Positions 45,507-54,910 of a DNA stretch of 64,000 nt are shown here, in pieces. The first letter of the stretch is position 1. Each line of letters starts with the position of its first letter. The stretch spans positions 124,001-188,000 of the forward strand of contig CANMSL010000008.1 in the NCBI GenBank assembly GCA_947500505.1, written 5' to 3'. The notes under the pieces are model-generated. The model was not told the DNA's origin. It saw only the letters and a list, made by a program, of their open reading frames with translations, and searched no databases. The stretch comes from an uncultured Aquimarina sp. (GTDB taxonomy: Bacteria; Bacteroidota; Bacteroidia; Flavobacteriales; Flavobacteriaceae). A program made the translations under genes and the position numbers.

Positions 45507-45809
45507 ATGAACTTTAAAATTTTCCTGATAATAATCGGATTTATAAATCCTCAAGAACAAAAATCTTTTGAACTTTATGCATCAAATATGCGTGCATTAT
45601 ACGAGTCAGTAGATGCTACCGTTATTGATAAATATCCTGTAGCACAAACTCTTGTTGGTGATGAGAAACCAGATTTTGTTATGGTAGTTGAGTTCCCAAG
45701 TCAAGAAGCATTGGTCACCTTGTTTTCAAGTGCGGACTATAAGAAATTAGTTCCATTTCGGGAGAAAGGATTTAAAAAACTAAATGTATTTCTTTCAAAA
45801 AAAGAATAG
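45507..45809 (+). CDS. DUF1330-family protein
   Basis: 100 residues. The DUF1330 core is readable: IGFINPQEQKSFELYASNMRALYESVDA and later DFVMVVEFPSQEALVTLFSSADYKKL. It is a small ferredoxin-like alpha/beta dimer in the family, with no established reaction. Cytosolic. Single gene in the accessory zone, upstream of the ECF sigma gene but with its own spacing of 58 nt. Confidence 0.75.
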   Translation: MNFKIFLIIIGFINPQEQKSFELYASNMRALYESVDATVIDKYPVAQTLVGDEKPDFVMVVEFPSQEALVTLFSSADYKKLVPFREKGFKKLNVFLSKKE

Positions 45810-45867
45810 TTTTTTGTGATTTTTTTAGACTTTGTACTACTAATGAATCAAACAACCTACTTTCTAA

Positions 45868-46353
45868 ATGCCAAACCAAGAACACTTTGTTAAATTCATT
45901 AATGAACATGAGGGGATTCTCTTCAAGGTTTCTACCTTATATACCAATTCTGAAGTTGACGCAAAGGATTTGAGGCAAGAAATGATATACCAATTATGGA
46001 AGTCTTTTGATACGTTCAAAGGAAAATCAAAAAAAAGTACTTGGATGTACAGAGTAGCGTTAAATACTGCGATGGTTCAACTCAAAAAAAAGAAAAGGCA
46101 GGGAATCGGTGTTGAGATTGACGAAGAGCAACTACAAAAAATAGATATTAAAGACACCTTTATAGAGGAACAAATAATCAAGTTATATCAAACGATAAAG
46201 AAACTGAACCAATTGGATAGGGCAATCATTATGCTCTATTTAGAAGAGAAAAGTTACGAAGAAATTGCAGAAATAATTGGACTTTCCACTACAAATGTAG
46301 GTACTAAGATTAGTAGAATTAAAAATAGATTAAAATCACTTATTGTAAAATAA
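45868..46353 (+). CDS. ECF-type sigma factor
   Basis: 161 residues. Region 2: INEHEGILFKVSTLYTNSEVDAKDLRQEMIYQLWKSFDTF and TWMYRVALNTAM. Region 4: LDRAIIMLYLEEKSYEEIAEIIGLSTTNVGTKISRIKNRLK, with a standard helix-turn-helix. A six-residue gap separates it from the next gene, a membrane protein that is the likely anti-sigma partner. A broken paralogue lies 3.1 kb downstream (49439-49906), so an ancestral sigma/membrane unit has been duplicated here. Confidence 0.88.
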   Translation: MPNQEHFVKFINEHEGILFKVSTLYTNSEVDAKDLRQEMIYQLWKSFDTFKGKSKKSTWMYRVALNTAMVQLKKKKRQGIGVEIDEEQLQKIDIKDTFIEEQIIKLYQTIKKLNQLDRAIIMLYLEEKSYEEIAEIIGLSTTNVGTKISRIKNRLKSLIVK

Positions 46354-46358
46354 TTAAA

Positions 46359-46958
46359 ATGGAACTAGCAGAGTTACAAGAGACGTGGTCTAAGCTTAGT
46401 AGAAAGATTGACAATCAAAGATTAATAACTGATAAAATAATTATGGATGTTGTTAAGTTGAAATACAACAATAAGTTAAAAGCAATCCTTAAATACGAAG
46501 GGACAGGAAGCATAGTGCTATTTGTTGCACTTATAATAGTCATTTGGAATATACAGGTGTTTGATACAGTATCACTCAAAATATGCGCTGTTATAAGTAT
46601 CATAATTATGGTTCTTTTACCAGTTTTGTCTTTAACATCTATATACAGAATGAATAATATTGACATGTCTAAGAGGAATTATAAAGACACTATTATCGAA
46701 TTCACGAAACGTAGAGCTCATTTTCTAATGATTCAAAAATGGGGCATAGTTCTATCTGCTATATTTATGCTAACAGTAATACCTGTAACACTAAAAATAG
46801 CTAAAGGAAAAGATTTCTTTGCTGGTGACAATAATAATTTATTATGGTTTATACCCATTGCGCTTATAGCTTTATTTTTCTTCGCTAGATGGGCTTATGC
46901 GTGCTATTCAAAAATCACAGAGGACGCTAGAGATATACTCCGTGAACTGGAGGAATAG
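46359..46958 (+). CDS. Membrane protein paired with the ECF sigma factor
   Basis: 199 residues. Short cytosolic N-terminus (ETWSKLSRKIDNQRLITDKIIMD), then four transmembrane helices in two pairs (about 50-95 and 125-190), and a cytosolic C-terminus (ITEDARDILRELEE). Starting 5 nt after the sigma gene, it is positioned like an anti-sigma factor, though I see no zinc-binding anti-sigma motif; the role is inferred from position only. Confidence 0.65.
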   Translation: MELAELQETWSKLSRKIDNQRLITDKIIMDVVKLKYNNKLKAILKYEGTGSIVLFVALIIVIWNIQVFDTVSLKICAVISIIIMVLLPVLSLTSIYRMNNIDMSKRNYKDTIIEFTKRRAHFLMIQKWGIVLSAIFMLTVIPVTLKIAKGKDFFAGDNNNLLWFIPIALIALFFFARWAYACYSKITEDARDILRELEE

Positions 46959-47046
46959 CCTACCTTAAACATTATGAATCAATACAATACAGCCCTTAAG
47001 TACCGCTGTAAAGGAATCATACAATCAAAACTTAAACTAATGATAA

Positions 47047-47442
47047 ATGAAAAAAATAGTCAGAATACTAATCATGTGTATTTCAATTACCTCACTTCAA
47101 ATAAAAAAATACGGTGACCTTACAGAAGTTTTACAGATTAAAGGAGCTAAACAGGAAATTCCGAAGGACAATGAAGTCCTTATCAAAGTAAAAGCAATTG
47201 GTCTAAATCCAATTGATATCAAAATAGCAAAAGGCAAATTAAAAACTATCCTACCATCGATAACTAAAAAACCAAAGCTTGGGTTTGATATTAGCGGTAT
47301 TGTTTATACTAAAGGTGAAAAAATCACCTCGTTTCAAGAAGGAGATGAAGTGTTTGTAAGATTACCACTTCACCAAGGTAGCGGCTTCTCAGAATTTGTC
47401 GTAGCCAAATCAGAACACGTTGCCAAAATAGCGAGAATATAA
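47047..47442 (+). pseudogene. Truncated zinc-type alcohol dehydrogenase/quinone oxidoreductase
   Basis: The N-terminal GroES-like domain of an MDR oxidoreductase: YGDLTEVLQIKG, NEVLIKVKAIGLNPIDIKIAKG, and FDISGIVYTKGEKITSFQEGDEVFV. The usual 320-residue enzyme would continue with an NADPH-binding Rossmann domain, absent here: the frame stops at residue 131 after HVAKIARI. The sequence just beyond (NSDDIAAS in another phase) shows the frame broke there. The N-terminus (MKKIVRILIMCISITS) also looks foreign for this family. Non-functional remnant. Confidence 0.8.
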
Positions 47443-47485
47443 AAAACTCAGATGATATCGCTGCTAGCTATGTTCTTAATCCTGA

Positions 47486-47710
47486 AAGTCCGCTTGTTTC
47501 AAGAATTGGTACACCCCAGAAACAATACTTGAGAAATTCAAAAAAGAAGTTTTAAATCCCTCTTCTTATCAATTATCTAAATCAGAAATGAGTGCAGTAG
47601 AAGACGTTACTCATAGTTTGCTGGAATATTATATCAAAACATTGAAAAAGCATTTGCGAAAGTTTAGCTTTTCAGATAATATGCAAAACAAAACGTATGA
47701 AACCGCGTGA
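47486..47710 (+). pseudogene. C-terminal fragment of an unidentified protein
   Basis: An open stretch of 74 codons ending TGA at 47708-47710 with no start codon of its own: KNWYTPETILEKFKKEVLNP, then a helical tail (LSKSEMSAVEDVTHSLLEYYIKTLKKHLRKF). It follows the truncated oxidoreductase in a different phase, so a deletion or fusion point lies between the two. The parent family is not recognised. Confidence 0.4.
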
Positions 47711-47749
47711 AAAAGATTTTCCTCAGTTGCCTTAATAAATTTTTTATAG

Positions 47750-48463
47750 TCAGAATAAATTAAGCCTGTTTTGCAAATCTAACTTATAATGCCTTCCAAT
47801 TGGTATTTTCACTTCACTAATTACAACCTGATTTCCTGATATTTTTTTGATATGCGGAATAGATACGATATAAGATTTATGAATGCGAATAAATTCTGAA
47901 TCTTCAAGCATTTCATCAAAATACTGCAACGATTTATTACTTACAATAACAGTATTTTTACAATGTATTTTCACATATCCACCAATACTTTCGATAAAGT
48001 GAATATCCTTTAGTTTTATTTGATGAACTGTGTTATCCGACTTAATAAAAATAGAATCATTTGAATTCGATTCTGTGGTGATAACCTCAGATGAAGGTCG
48101 TTTCTCAGAGATTGATTTTACCTTCTTTACAGCTATTAAAAACCGTTGAAGACTAAACGGTTTTAGTAAGTAATCCGTAATATTTAATTCATAGCCTTTC
48201 AAAGCATACTCCTCATAAGCTGTGGTTATGATTACTTTTGGCTGATACGGAAGAGTAGCAATAAGATCGATGCCCTTTAACTTTGGCATTTCAATGTCCA
48301 AAAAGATAAGATCCACTTTTTTTGAGTTTAAAAAATTTAAAGCCTCTAACGCAGAGTAACACTGTCCTACTAATTCTAATTCGTCTATAGACTCTGCATA
48401 TGTTAAAATAACATCGTGAGCTAAGGGTTCATCATCAACAATAATGTATTTTATCTTTTGCAT
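47750..48463 (-). CDS. LytTR-family response regulator
   Basis: 237 residues. Receiver domain with acidic D10/D11, phospho-acceptor Asp56 (LIFLDIEMPKLKG) and conserved Lys (DYLLKPFS). C-terminal LytTR domain (about 130-235; FIRIHKSYIVSIPHIKKI). Its 5' end overlaps the stop of the kinase gene (48451) by 13 nt, so it is the translationally coupled partner of that kinase. Target genes not known. Confidence 0.9.
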   Translation of the reverse strand: MQKIKYIIVDDEPLAHDVILTYAESIDELELVGQCYSALEALNFLNSKKVDLIFLDIEMPKLKGIDLIATLPYQPKVIITTAYEEYALKGYELNITDYLLKPFSLQRFLIAVKKVKSISEKRPSSEVITTESNSNDSIFIKSDNTVHQIKLKDIHFIESIGGYVKIHCKNTVIVSNKSLQYFDEMLEDSEFIRIHKSYIVSIPHIKKISGNQVVISEVKIPIGRHYKLDLQNRLNLF

Positions 48464-49215
48464 GGTTTCATAAGTACTATTTTAGATTTGAATTCTTTAT
48501 TTTCTGCTCTAACCTCCAGAGAATTATAATTTGGATAAGTGCTTTCTAATCGGTTTTTCAAATTCTCTAAACCAATGCCATTACCAATTTCTTTTTCGTG
48601 ACCGCCGTCATAATTATTAATCACCTCAAAAGTGACTACTCCTTTTTTTTCGGTTAAATTGACTTTCACATAAGCATTGTTTTGTAATTTTTCAACGCCA
48701 TGTTTAAACGCATTTTCCACTAAAATTATAAACATTAGTGGAGCAACCTTAAATACGGGGTTAGATACGTTTTCTATAAATTCTATATTGACTATTCCTT
48801 TTAATCTTATTTTATAAATAGAGATATAATTCTTTATATGGTCAATCTCTTCCTGCAGAGAAATACAATCTTGCTGCCCTTTATAAATTACGTATCGCAT
48901 CATATCCGATAGTTTTAAGATAATCTCAGGAGCACTATCTGACTTTTTTAAAGTAAGGCTATATAAATTATTTAAAGTATTGAAAAAAAAGTGTGGGCTT
49001 ATTTGCGCTTTTAATAGGGCTAACTCTGTGGTTGCTTTTTCATTCTTCAGGCTATCAATTTTTCGTTTTTGTTTTACCTGCTCTAAAATAAACAATATTA
49101 ATATAATACATATTGATGATATAGCCCAAACTACAATCTCTGCTTCACTACTAATCATCATAGTACTTACCACTATACTAAATAACGCAATTATAAATGG
49201 ACTATATTTCCTCAT
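48451..49215 (-). CDS. LytS-type sensor histidine kinase without input domain
   Basis: 254 residues from ATG 49215 (the frame is open further upstream, but no signal there looks real). Two N-terminal transmembrane helices (PFIIALFSIVVSTMMI; IVVWAISSICIILILFIL) with only a short loop between, then a coiled coil, the phospho-acceptor motif QISPHFFFNTLNN, and HATPase_c (NAFKHG, GNGIGLENLKNRL). The absence of a sensory domain suggests sensing within the membrane. Coupled to the LytTR regulator by overlap. It could control the serine hydrolase or other neighbours. Confidence 0.85.
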   Translation of the reverse strand: MRKYSPFIIALFSIVVSTMMISSEAEIVVWAISSICIILILFILEQVKQKRKIDSLKNEKATTELALLKAQISPHFFFNTLNNLYSLTLKKSDSAPEIILKLSDMMRYVIYKGQQDCISLQEEIDHIKNYISIYKIRLKGIVNIEFIENVSNPVFKVAPLMFIILVENAFKHGVEKLQNNAYVKVNLTEKKGVVTFEVINNYDGGHEKEIGNGIGLENLKNRLESTYPNYNSLEVRAENKEFKSKIVLMKPCKR

Positions 49216-49438
49216 AAAATTTCTCACAACACAAAGGTAAAAAAGTACAGGACACTTATTCTTATAAACTCGCAAACAACATCCTAAAGGAATTAAACCG
49301 AAGTTTATAGCCAATAAACGGCTTATGACAGTCTATTTGAGTCTTATGTTCTAGAACTTTTGATGTTCATAAAATTCTTTTTCAATCAAATGGAATCCAT
49401 TGAATCTTTATCTCAAAATTAGAGTTCAAAACTAAACC

Positions 49439-49906
49439 ATGGAAGGAAAAATTAACTCATCAGAGTTTTTAGATTATCTAGAAAAGCATAAGGGAATCAT
49501 TATCAAGATATCCAAGATTTATAAAAAAAATGAAGAAGACAGAAAGGACCTTAGTCAAGAAATAATGTATAATCTATGGAATTCAATAAACTCTTTTTTA
49601 AGTAAACCGAAACTAAGCACCTGGATATACAATGTGGGCCTCAAGACGGCCAGGATATACTGCACTTAAAGAAAGACGCGAGGTTTATTAAAGAGTGAGT
49701 TGGATTTTACGGAGCGTGACATCAATAATCAAAGTGACAATTATTGAATACTAGAATTAAGACAGCACATTCAAAAATTGAATTCTATTGATAACGCAAT
49801 AATCCTTACATATCCGGAAGGTAACAGCTACCACAAAATTGGAAAAATAACCGGTTTTAGCGAAAGCGATATAGCCACGAGAATACATAGCATAAGAAAA
49901 AACTAA
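49439..49906 (+). pseudogene. Frameshifted ECF sigma factor
   Basis: The first 76 codons encode sigma region 2 (DYLEKHKGIIIKISKIYKKNEED, LSQEIMYNLWNSINSFLSKPKLSTWIYNVGL), similar to the intact factor at 45868. The frame stops at 49669, while region 4 continues in another phase further on (ELRQHIQKLNSIDNAIILTYP, then ITGFSESDIATRIHSIRKN, stop TAA 49904-49906), with several stops between. The two parts are the remains of one sigma gene. Nonfunctional unless programmed shifting occurs, which I doubt because more than one lesion is present. Confidence 0.8.
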
Positions 49907-49933
49907 AAACATCAATTTTAAAAAATAAGTAAA

Positions 49934-51439
49934 ATGAAAACAGAAACTATAATAGGTAGAAGACTTTTGAAATTCATTATGATTTTATTCATATCGTCAT
50001 CTACAACTTGGGGACAAAATGATATTTCGAATATTAAGAAGATAAAACAAAATTTAGAAACTCTTTTTGAGTATTGCTATCAGAACGAACTATTTAATGG
50101 CAGCGTAGCCGTAATCCATAGAGGGAAAGTAGCTTTTAAAGAATCGTATGGTTTTCTTGATTTTAATAAAAATATAGAAATAGATTCAGATACGCAGTTT
50201 CTATTGGCATCATTAAGTAAACAATTTACTGCAATGGCGGTGATGCTTTTACAATCAAAAGGTAAGCTTGAGTACGATGATAAAGTATCAGAATATTTAC
50301 CTGATTTTCCCTATTCGACAATTACAATAAGACAATTATTGAACCATACATCTGGTATTCCCGAATACACTTCACTATTTAATAAACAGCGAGAGCAACT
50401 TGCCAAACGATACCATAAAACAGGGGAAATGGTAACCAACCAAAGTGTTGCGAACATTATTAACGCTAACAAACCTGAGCTAGATTTTGAACCTGGCACG
50501 GACTTTTATTATAGTAATACAGGTTATGTCTATTTGGCGCTATTAATAGAACGCATCAGTAAAAAAAGGTTTCCGAAATTTATACAGAATAATATTTTTC
50601 ACCCATTGGGGATGAAAAACTCTTTGGTTTACACTAAAGAAGCAAATTTACATAAAAAAGCAGTCGGTTATAAATATGATTTTGATGAAGGGAAATTTGT
50701 ATTAAATGAAACTCCACCATTTTTCAATGTTTATGGGGATGGTGGAATATATAGTACAATAAATGACTTGCTCAAATGGGATTTAGCTTTACGAACGAAT
50801 AAATTAATAAATACTAATGATTTAGAAGTTGCTTACACGAATCCAAATATTAGTAATAAACCTGGGCCATATGGCTTTGGGGTTTTCGTTAGAAAACTTC
50901 CATTTAATGGTAAAAAGGCAGTAACACATTCAGGTATTTTTGTCGGGTTTACTAATTCAATATTTAGAGAACTAGATAATTACAACACTACTATAGTGTT
51001 AAGTAACAATTCTCATCAAATCAACAGCGAAATGAATTCAGCAATTGTTAGAATTCTATACGGAATGCCTTACAAACTGCCGAAGTTGAAAGGCTCAACT
51101 ATATTGCTCAAAATTATAATGGCTGACGGATTTGAAAAAGCAAAAACTTTTTATTTCAATCAAAAAAGTAACGAAACATATTACTTTTCAGAAAAGCAAT
51201 TAAACAAGTTAGGTTATAAGCTGCTAGAAAATAATAAAACTGCGTATGCCATTGAGGTTTTTAAATGGAATATTGAAGCCAATCCTGAATCAGCAAATGT
51301 ATATGATAGCCTTGGGGAAACATATCTTAAAGAAGGTGAAAATACTTTGGCCCTTAAAAATTATAAGATTGCTTTTAGTAAAGATCCAAAAAACAAGAGA
51401 GCCAAGTCAATAATCGAAAAACTAGAGAAAACTAAGTAA
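49934..51439 (+). CDS. Serine hydrolase (class C beta-lactamase fold) with C-terminal TPR
   Basis: 501 residues: signal peptide (about 1-27, ending TTWGQ), a beta-lactamase/DD-peptidase-like domain (about 40-370) with the catalytic SxxK as SLSKQFTAMAV, YxN as YYSNTGY, and the third motif VTHSGIFVG (HSG, replacing KTG). A TPR-like C-terminal stretch (NVYDSLGETYLKEGENTLALKNYKIAF) follows. It is periplasmic or secreted; likely an esterase or D-amino-peptidase rather than a true beta-lactamase. The next gene starts 2 nt after its stop. Confidence 0.85.
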   Translation: MKTETIIGRRLLKFIMILFISSSTTWGQNDISNIKKIKQNLETLFEYCYQNELFNGSVAVIHRGKVAFKESYGFLDFNKNIEIDSDTQFLLASLSKQFTAMAVMLLQSKGKLEYDDKVSEYLPDFPYSTITIRQLLNHTSGIPEYTSLFNKQREQLAKRYHKTGEMVTNQSVANIINANKPELDFEPGTDFYYSNTGYVYLALLIERISKKRFPKFIQNNIFHPLGMKNSLVYTKEANLHKKAVGYKYDFDEGKFVLNETPPFFNVYGDGGIYSTINDLLKWDLALRTNKLINTNDLEVAYTNPNISNKPGPYGFGVFVRKLPFNGKKAVTHSGIFVGFTNSIFRELDNYNTTIVLSNNSHQINSEMNSAIVRILYGMPYKLPKLKGSTILLKIIMADGFEKAKTFYFNQKSNETYYFSEKQLNKLGYKLLENNKTAYAIEVFKWNIEANPESANVYDSLGETYLKEGENTLALKNYKIAFSKDPKNKRAKSIIEKLEKTK

Positions 51440-51441
51440 TA

Positions 51442-52014
51442 ATGATTTCGAAAAAAAATAAAAACATATTCTTTGAATATGTAAGTAGGTGGTATGTTTT
51501 TATCTTTCTTAATTTCTATGGTTTGGGAAAGATAATGGGAGGTCAGTTTCATAGACGAGGAAATCTTCCGGAAGAAGTCAAGACATTAACCTTAGAAAAT
51601 GCGGATGCATTCAATCTTGCCTGGACTTTTATGGGTTATTCTTATGGCTATATTCTCTTTGTTGGTGTATTACAAATCAAAGGTGCCTGGATGTTACTTT
51701 GGAACAAAACCAAAATTCTTGGGGTTTTGATACTTATTCCCATAATGGTAAATATTATAGTATTCGACATTTTCTTTTTGGATAGTAAAAAAGCGCTAGT
51801 AAATGCAACTATTTACTTTTTACTGCTAAATCTAATTCTATATTTCAATAAGACAGAAGTTATTAAAGTATTAAAAATACTAGCATTTAAAAACGAAAGA
51901 TTGAATAGTATAGGTAAATTCAAATTAAGTCTTGTTAATATCCTAATTATTCTGGGAATAATGGCACTTTTATTTGTATTGGACCAATCGTTAGTGACAC
52001 TTGTAGATAGCTGA
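51442..52014 (+). CDS. DoxX-like membrane protein
   Basis: 190 residues with four to five hydrophobic segments (YVFIFLNFYGLGKIMGGQF; GYSYGYILFVGVLQIKGAWMLL; ILGVLILIPIMVNIIVF; NATIYFLLLNLILYF; ILIILGIMALLFVL). The GxGKxxGGQF and GxxQxxGAxxLL patterns recall the DoxX/DoxD superfamily. Start 2 nt after the serine hydrolase stop, so co-translated. Function unknown; perhaps a membrane partner of the hydrolase. Confidence 0.65.
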   Translation: MISKKNKNIFFEYVSRWYVFIFLNFYGLGKIMGGQFHRRGNLPEEVKTLTLENADAFNLAWTFMGYSYGYILFVGVLQIKGAWMLLWNKTKILGVLILIPIMVNIIVFDIFFLDSKKALVNATIYFLLLNLILYFNKTEVIKVLKILAFKNERLNSIGKFKLSLVNILIILGIMALLFVLDQSLVTLVDS

Positions 52015-52203
52015 GACTTTATTAGAAATTAATGATAAGCAACGTTCACCTATACTTATTTAAAAAATACATAATAGGAATTTGAAGATAAAAATTATTA
52101 AAAACCTGAAAGGAATATTTTTTATTCTGAACTGATGTCAAGCAAAATAATAATAATATTAGCTCTAAAATGTGCTAAAGATTATTTATTCATACGTTCA
52201 TTT

Positions 52204-52695
52204 TTAAAAATATCTTTTTTTAATAATATCAACATGATGCATTTCATGTCCAACTATTGACTTAAGAAATCCATCCAGGGTTACTTCAAATTCATTGGCC
52301 ATTCCCTTTATTGTTAGTTGACTCCTAGACAATCCGTCTAAAAAGCTGATACTTCCTTTTCTCACGTTCTTAAAATCACGCACCAAATGTTGGAAACTTA
52401 GCTCTTCAAAACGACTGTTCTCGACTAACGAGTTCTGGTCATATCCCCAAAGCTGTACTATTTCTCTTCTGCTAAGTAAGAATGCTCGTGAAATTTTTAT
52501 CCTTTCGTGGTCGGTAATATGACCTACTACTTGCTTAATGCTCCATTTATCATTTGCATAGCGATAGGTTGCCTTTTTTTCGTCTATTGATTCAAGAAAT
52601 TGAAATGTTGACAGAGAAGAATAAAGTGTTTGGCAATCCGCATCTTTCGTAAGATTGTAGTAATAAAGAAATCCATCTGAAGATATAAAACTCAT
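52204..52695 (-). CDS. DinB-superfamily protein
   Basis: 163 residues, helical. Candidate metal-binding histidines are His in VGHITDHERIKI and those in VGHEMHHVDIIKKRYF near the C-terminus, the pattern of the DinB_2 four-helix bundle. WSIKQVVGHITDHER is the classical DinB helix. Family members may be metal-dependent thiol transferases or detoxifying enzymes; substrate not evident. Stand-alone minus-strand gene. Confidence 0.85.
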   Translation of the reverse strand: MSFISSDGFLYYYNLTKDADCQTLYSSLSTFQFLESIDEKKATYRYANDKWSIKQVVGHITDHERIKISRAFLLSRREIVQLWGYDQNSLVENSRFEELSFQHLVRDFKNVRKGSISFLDGLSRSQLTIKGMANEFEVTLDGFLKSIVGHEMHHVDIIKKRYF

Positions 52696-52984
52696 ACTTA
52701 CTTAATTAAAATGTTTGTTTAGTCGATTAATTTGAGGAATCTTTTAATAGCTTTCCAGAGTGATCATTGAATTTAACATAGGAAGGTTAGAGACAATATT
52801 GTTCAGTATTGCAGATGTGTTTACGACAAAAATAGGGTAAAACTTTAAAGTCGGGCTTGGGAAATACCTGCAAAAGGGCAACAGGTTTTTCTGAAAAGCT
52901 TTTTTCAAAAGCCTCTAGTTATTTAGAATAATCTTGTTACCCAATAGATTGACTTGCTAAAATATACGTTACTATAATCACTAT

Positions 52985-53206
52985 TTATTTTGATTTTGTC
53001 AACTGAAAAAGATTTAGCATCCTTGGCAAGAAATACAATAAAGCACCAAATAAAAAAATACAGTTCCTTACGTCATCGGTAGTATATTTACTTTCTGGAA
53101 GCAGTGTTGTAATTTTGAGAATAATCATCAACCCGGCTAATAGTATTATAGTTCCACCAACTTTTTGAATTGGTTTTAGATTTTTAAATGTAGTTGCATT
53201 TTTCAT
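52985..53206 (-). CDS. Small two-helix membrane protein
   Basis: 73 residues from ATG 53206; an upstream ATG at 53242 would give 85. Two transmembrane helices (VGGTIILLAGLMIILKITTLL and NCIFLFGALLYFLPRM) separated by a short polar loop (PESKYTTDDVR). No family recognised. Isolated gene. Confidence 0.5.
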   Translation of the reverse strand: MKNATTFKNLKPIQKVGGTIILLAGLMIILKITTLLPESKYTTDDVRNCIFLFGALLYFLPRMLNLFQLTKSK

Positions 53207-53242
53207 TTTTAAATGTATTTTATCGTTGTTTAGGAATACCAT

Positions 53243-53563
53243 ATTTATTTTTCGTACTATTAAATTTGCAGGTAATTATACAATATGTTATCAATTAGAT
53301 GATAAAATTACACTTTTGAAGATTTATTTTTCTTGAAGTTCTTTCAAATAGGTTTTCAATTCGTTCAAATAGTTTCCAAATTTTATATTTTGCTGATAAC
53401 AAAATAGAAAATGAAAATCCCAATAAGAGAGACAAATAGGATCATCAGAAAAAGCAATTAGAATAATACTTATTGAACTCGTCTTAAGTTTAGATTTTAG
53501 TCCGAAAAGTTTGACTTTTGCTATCTGATCTTGTACATAAAAAATGAACTCGAGATGAGTTTA
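53243..53563. other. Intergenic stretch with a minus-strand open frame
   Basis: 321 nt. A minus-strand frame without any ATG runs through it (ending NYLNELKTYLKELQEK, stop near 53333). It may be the tail of a decayed gene downstream of the T9SS gene, but no family was recognised and I do not call a gene. Confidence 0.3.
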
Positions 53564-54910
53564 TTATCTCGTCACTATTTTAAAAGATAGCGTCTGCTTT
53601 TTTGAGGTGGCTTTTACAATAAACATTCCCGATGGCAGAGAAGAAAGATCGACGGGTGAAGTTGCATTATCCAAATCTAGTAAGGCTTTACCACTTATAT
53701 CATAAATGGTAAAAGATTCAAAAGAAGAAAACTCTTTGTCAAAATGAAGTAATTGAGATATAGGTTCTACCCAATAAGTAAATGTAGAATCCACAGAATG
53801 TTCTCCAACATCCAAGGTCTGATCTACTAATTTACTTACATAAGCATTTACATAAAAATTTCTTTGACCGGTTGCATAGAGTGTATTATCATTTCCGAAA
53901 CGAATGACATGACCCACTTCATTAGGAAAACTATCTCTTTCTCCTACACGTGACCATCGGTTATTTTCAAATTTTGAAATAAAATTCCCTTCGAATCTGG
54001 GTCCGGCAACATACACAATATTTTCTTGTGAAATAGCAACCTTCTCAATCGTACGATCAACCCTGTAGCCGTTTTCACCATGCACTTGCGACCACCGATT
54101 TCCGTTAAAAAAGCGAACCGTATTTTTTTGATTATCGTTTAATAAATCACCTACCGCATATATAAAATTGTTGCGGCCAATTTGGAAATCTTCGATTTTA
54201 TCCGTTGTATTAAAATTGTTCTCTCCCCCAACTTTGACCCATCCTTCGCCATTAAAAAAAACAATGTAAGGCTTTGCATTTTCCTCATTTACCGAAATAT
54301 AGATTTGATTACTACTATCAACATGCATTGCTGTAAATTCCGAAAATCTTATTTCATCAAAAGGTCTAAAGGGACCATTTAATGTTATAGGTTCCCACTT
54401 AGCACCTGTGTATCTAAGCACACTTACTTCGTCCCCATTCTCATATTGGTAAGCGCCAGCCGCAATGAGTTGATTGTTATTGTCTTTTGCAATTATTTTA
54501 GTTTTACTACGACTATTCATTCTCGGAATATCTAATTTAGACCATTCCCCGTTTTTGAACATGGCGATATAATTTCTCTCATTTTCGTCTCTAATGGTAC
54601 CGACCGCATAGATGATATCATCTATAACTACCAAATGATTAATACTATCTGAAGTGTCAAAATAATCAGGATCTCCGATAACACTCCATTGATTTCCATC
54701 AAATTTTGCAACGTATATATTTCTGGGTACATCATTAAATGTTGTGGCGACGTAGATATTATCGTCATCATCAAAGGCCATCGCTGGCATACCGTAAAAA
54801 CTGACTAATGCTCCTTCATTGCCTTCAACGGGTCCTACTTGTACCCAATTTTGCTGTGCATGAAGAAATGAAAATACACTAAGAATTATTGATAAAATTG
54901 TAACTCTCAT
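53564..54910 (-). CDS. Secreted T9SS beta-propeller protein
   Basis: 448 residues: signal peptide (MRVTILSIILSVFSFLHAQ), then about seven blades of about 50 residues with the repeat N-x-I-Y-V/A-x-G-x-x-x-x(10)-F-N/D-G-x-x-W-S/T-x-V/I-G (for example KFDGNQWSVIGDP, FFNGEGWVKVGGE, FFNGNRWSQVHGE). The C-terminal about 80 residues form a type IX sorting domain (SFESFTIYDISGKALLDLD, LPSGMFIVKATSKKQTLSFKIV). A cell-surface or released propeller protein; ligand unknown. Confidence 0.85.
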   Translation of the reverse strand: MRVTILSIILSVFSFLHAQQNWVQVGPVEGNEGALVSFYGMPAMAFDDDDNIYVATTFNDVPRNIYVAKFDGNQWSVIGDPDYFDTSDSINHLVVIDDIIYAVGTIRDENERNYIAMFKNGEWSKLDIPRMNSRSKTKIIAKDNNNQLIAAGAYQYENGDEVSVLRYTGAKWEPITLNGPFRPFDEIRFSEFTAMHVDSSNQIYISVNEENAKPYIVFFNGEGWVKVGGENNFNTTDKIEDFQIGRNNFIYAVGDLLNDNQKNTVRFFNGNRWSQVHGENGYRVDRTIEKVAISQENIVYVAGPRFEGNFISKFENNRWSRVGERDSFPNEVGHVIRFGNDNTLYATGQRNFYVNAYVSKLVDQTLDVGEHSVDSTFTYWVEPISQLLHFDKEFSSFESFTIYDISGKALLDLDNATSPVDLSSLPSGMFIVKATSKKQTLSFKIVTR

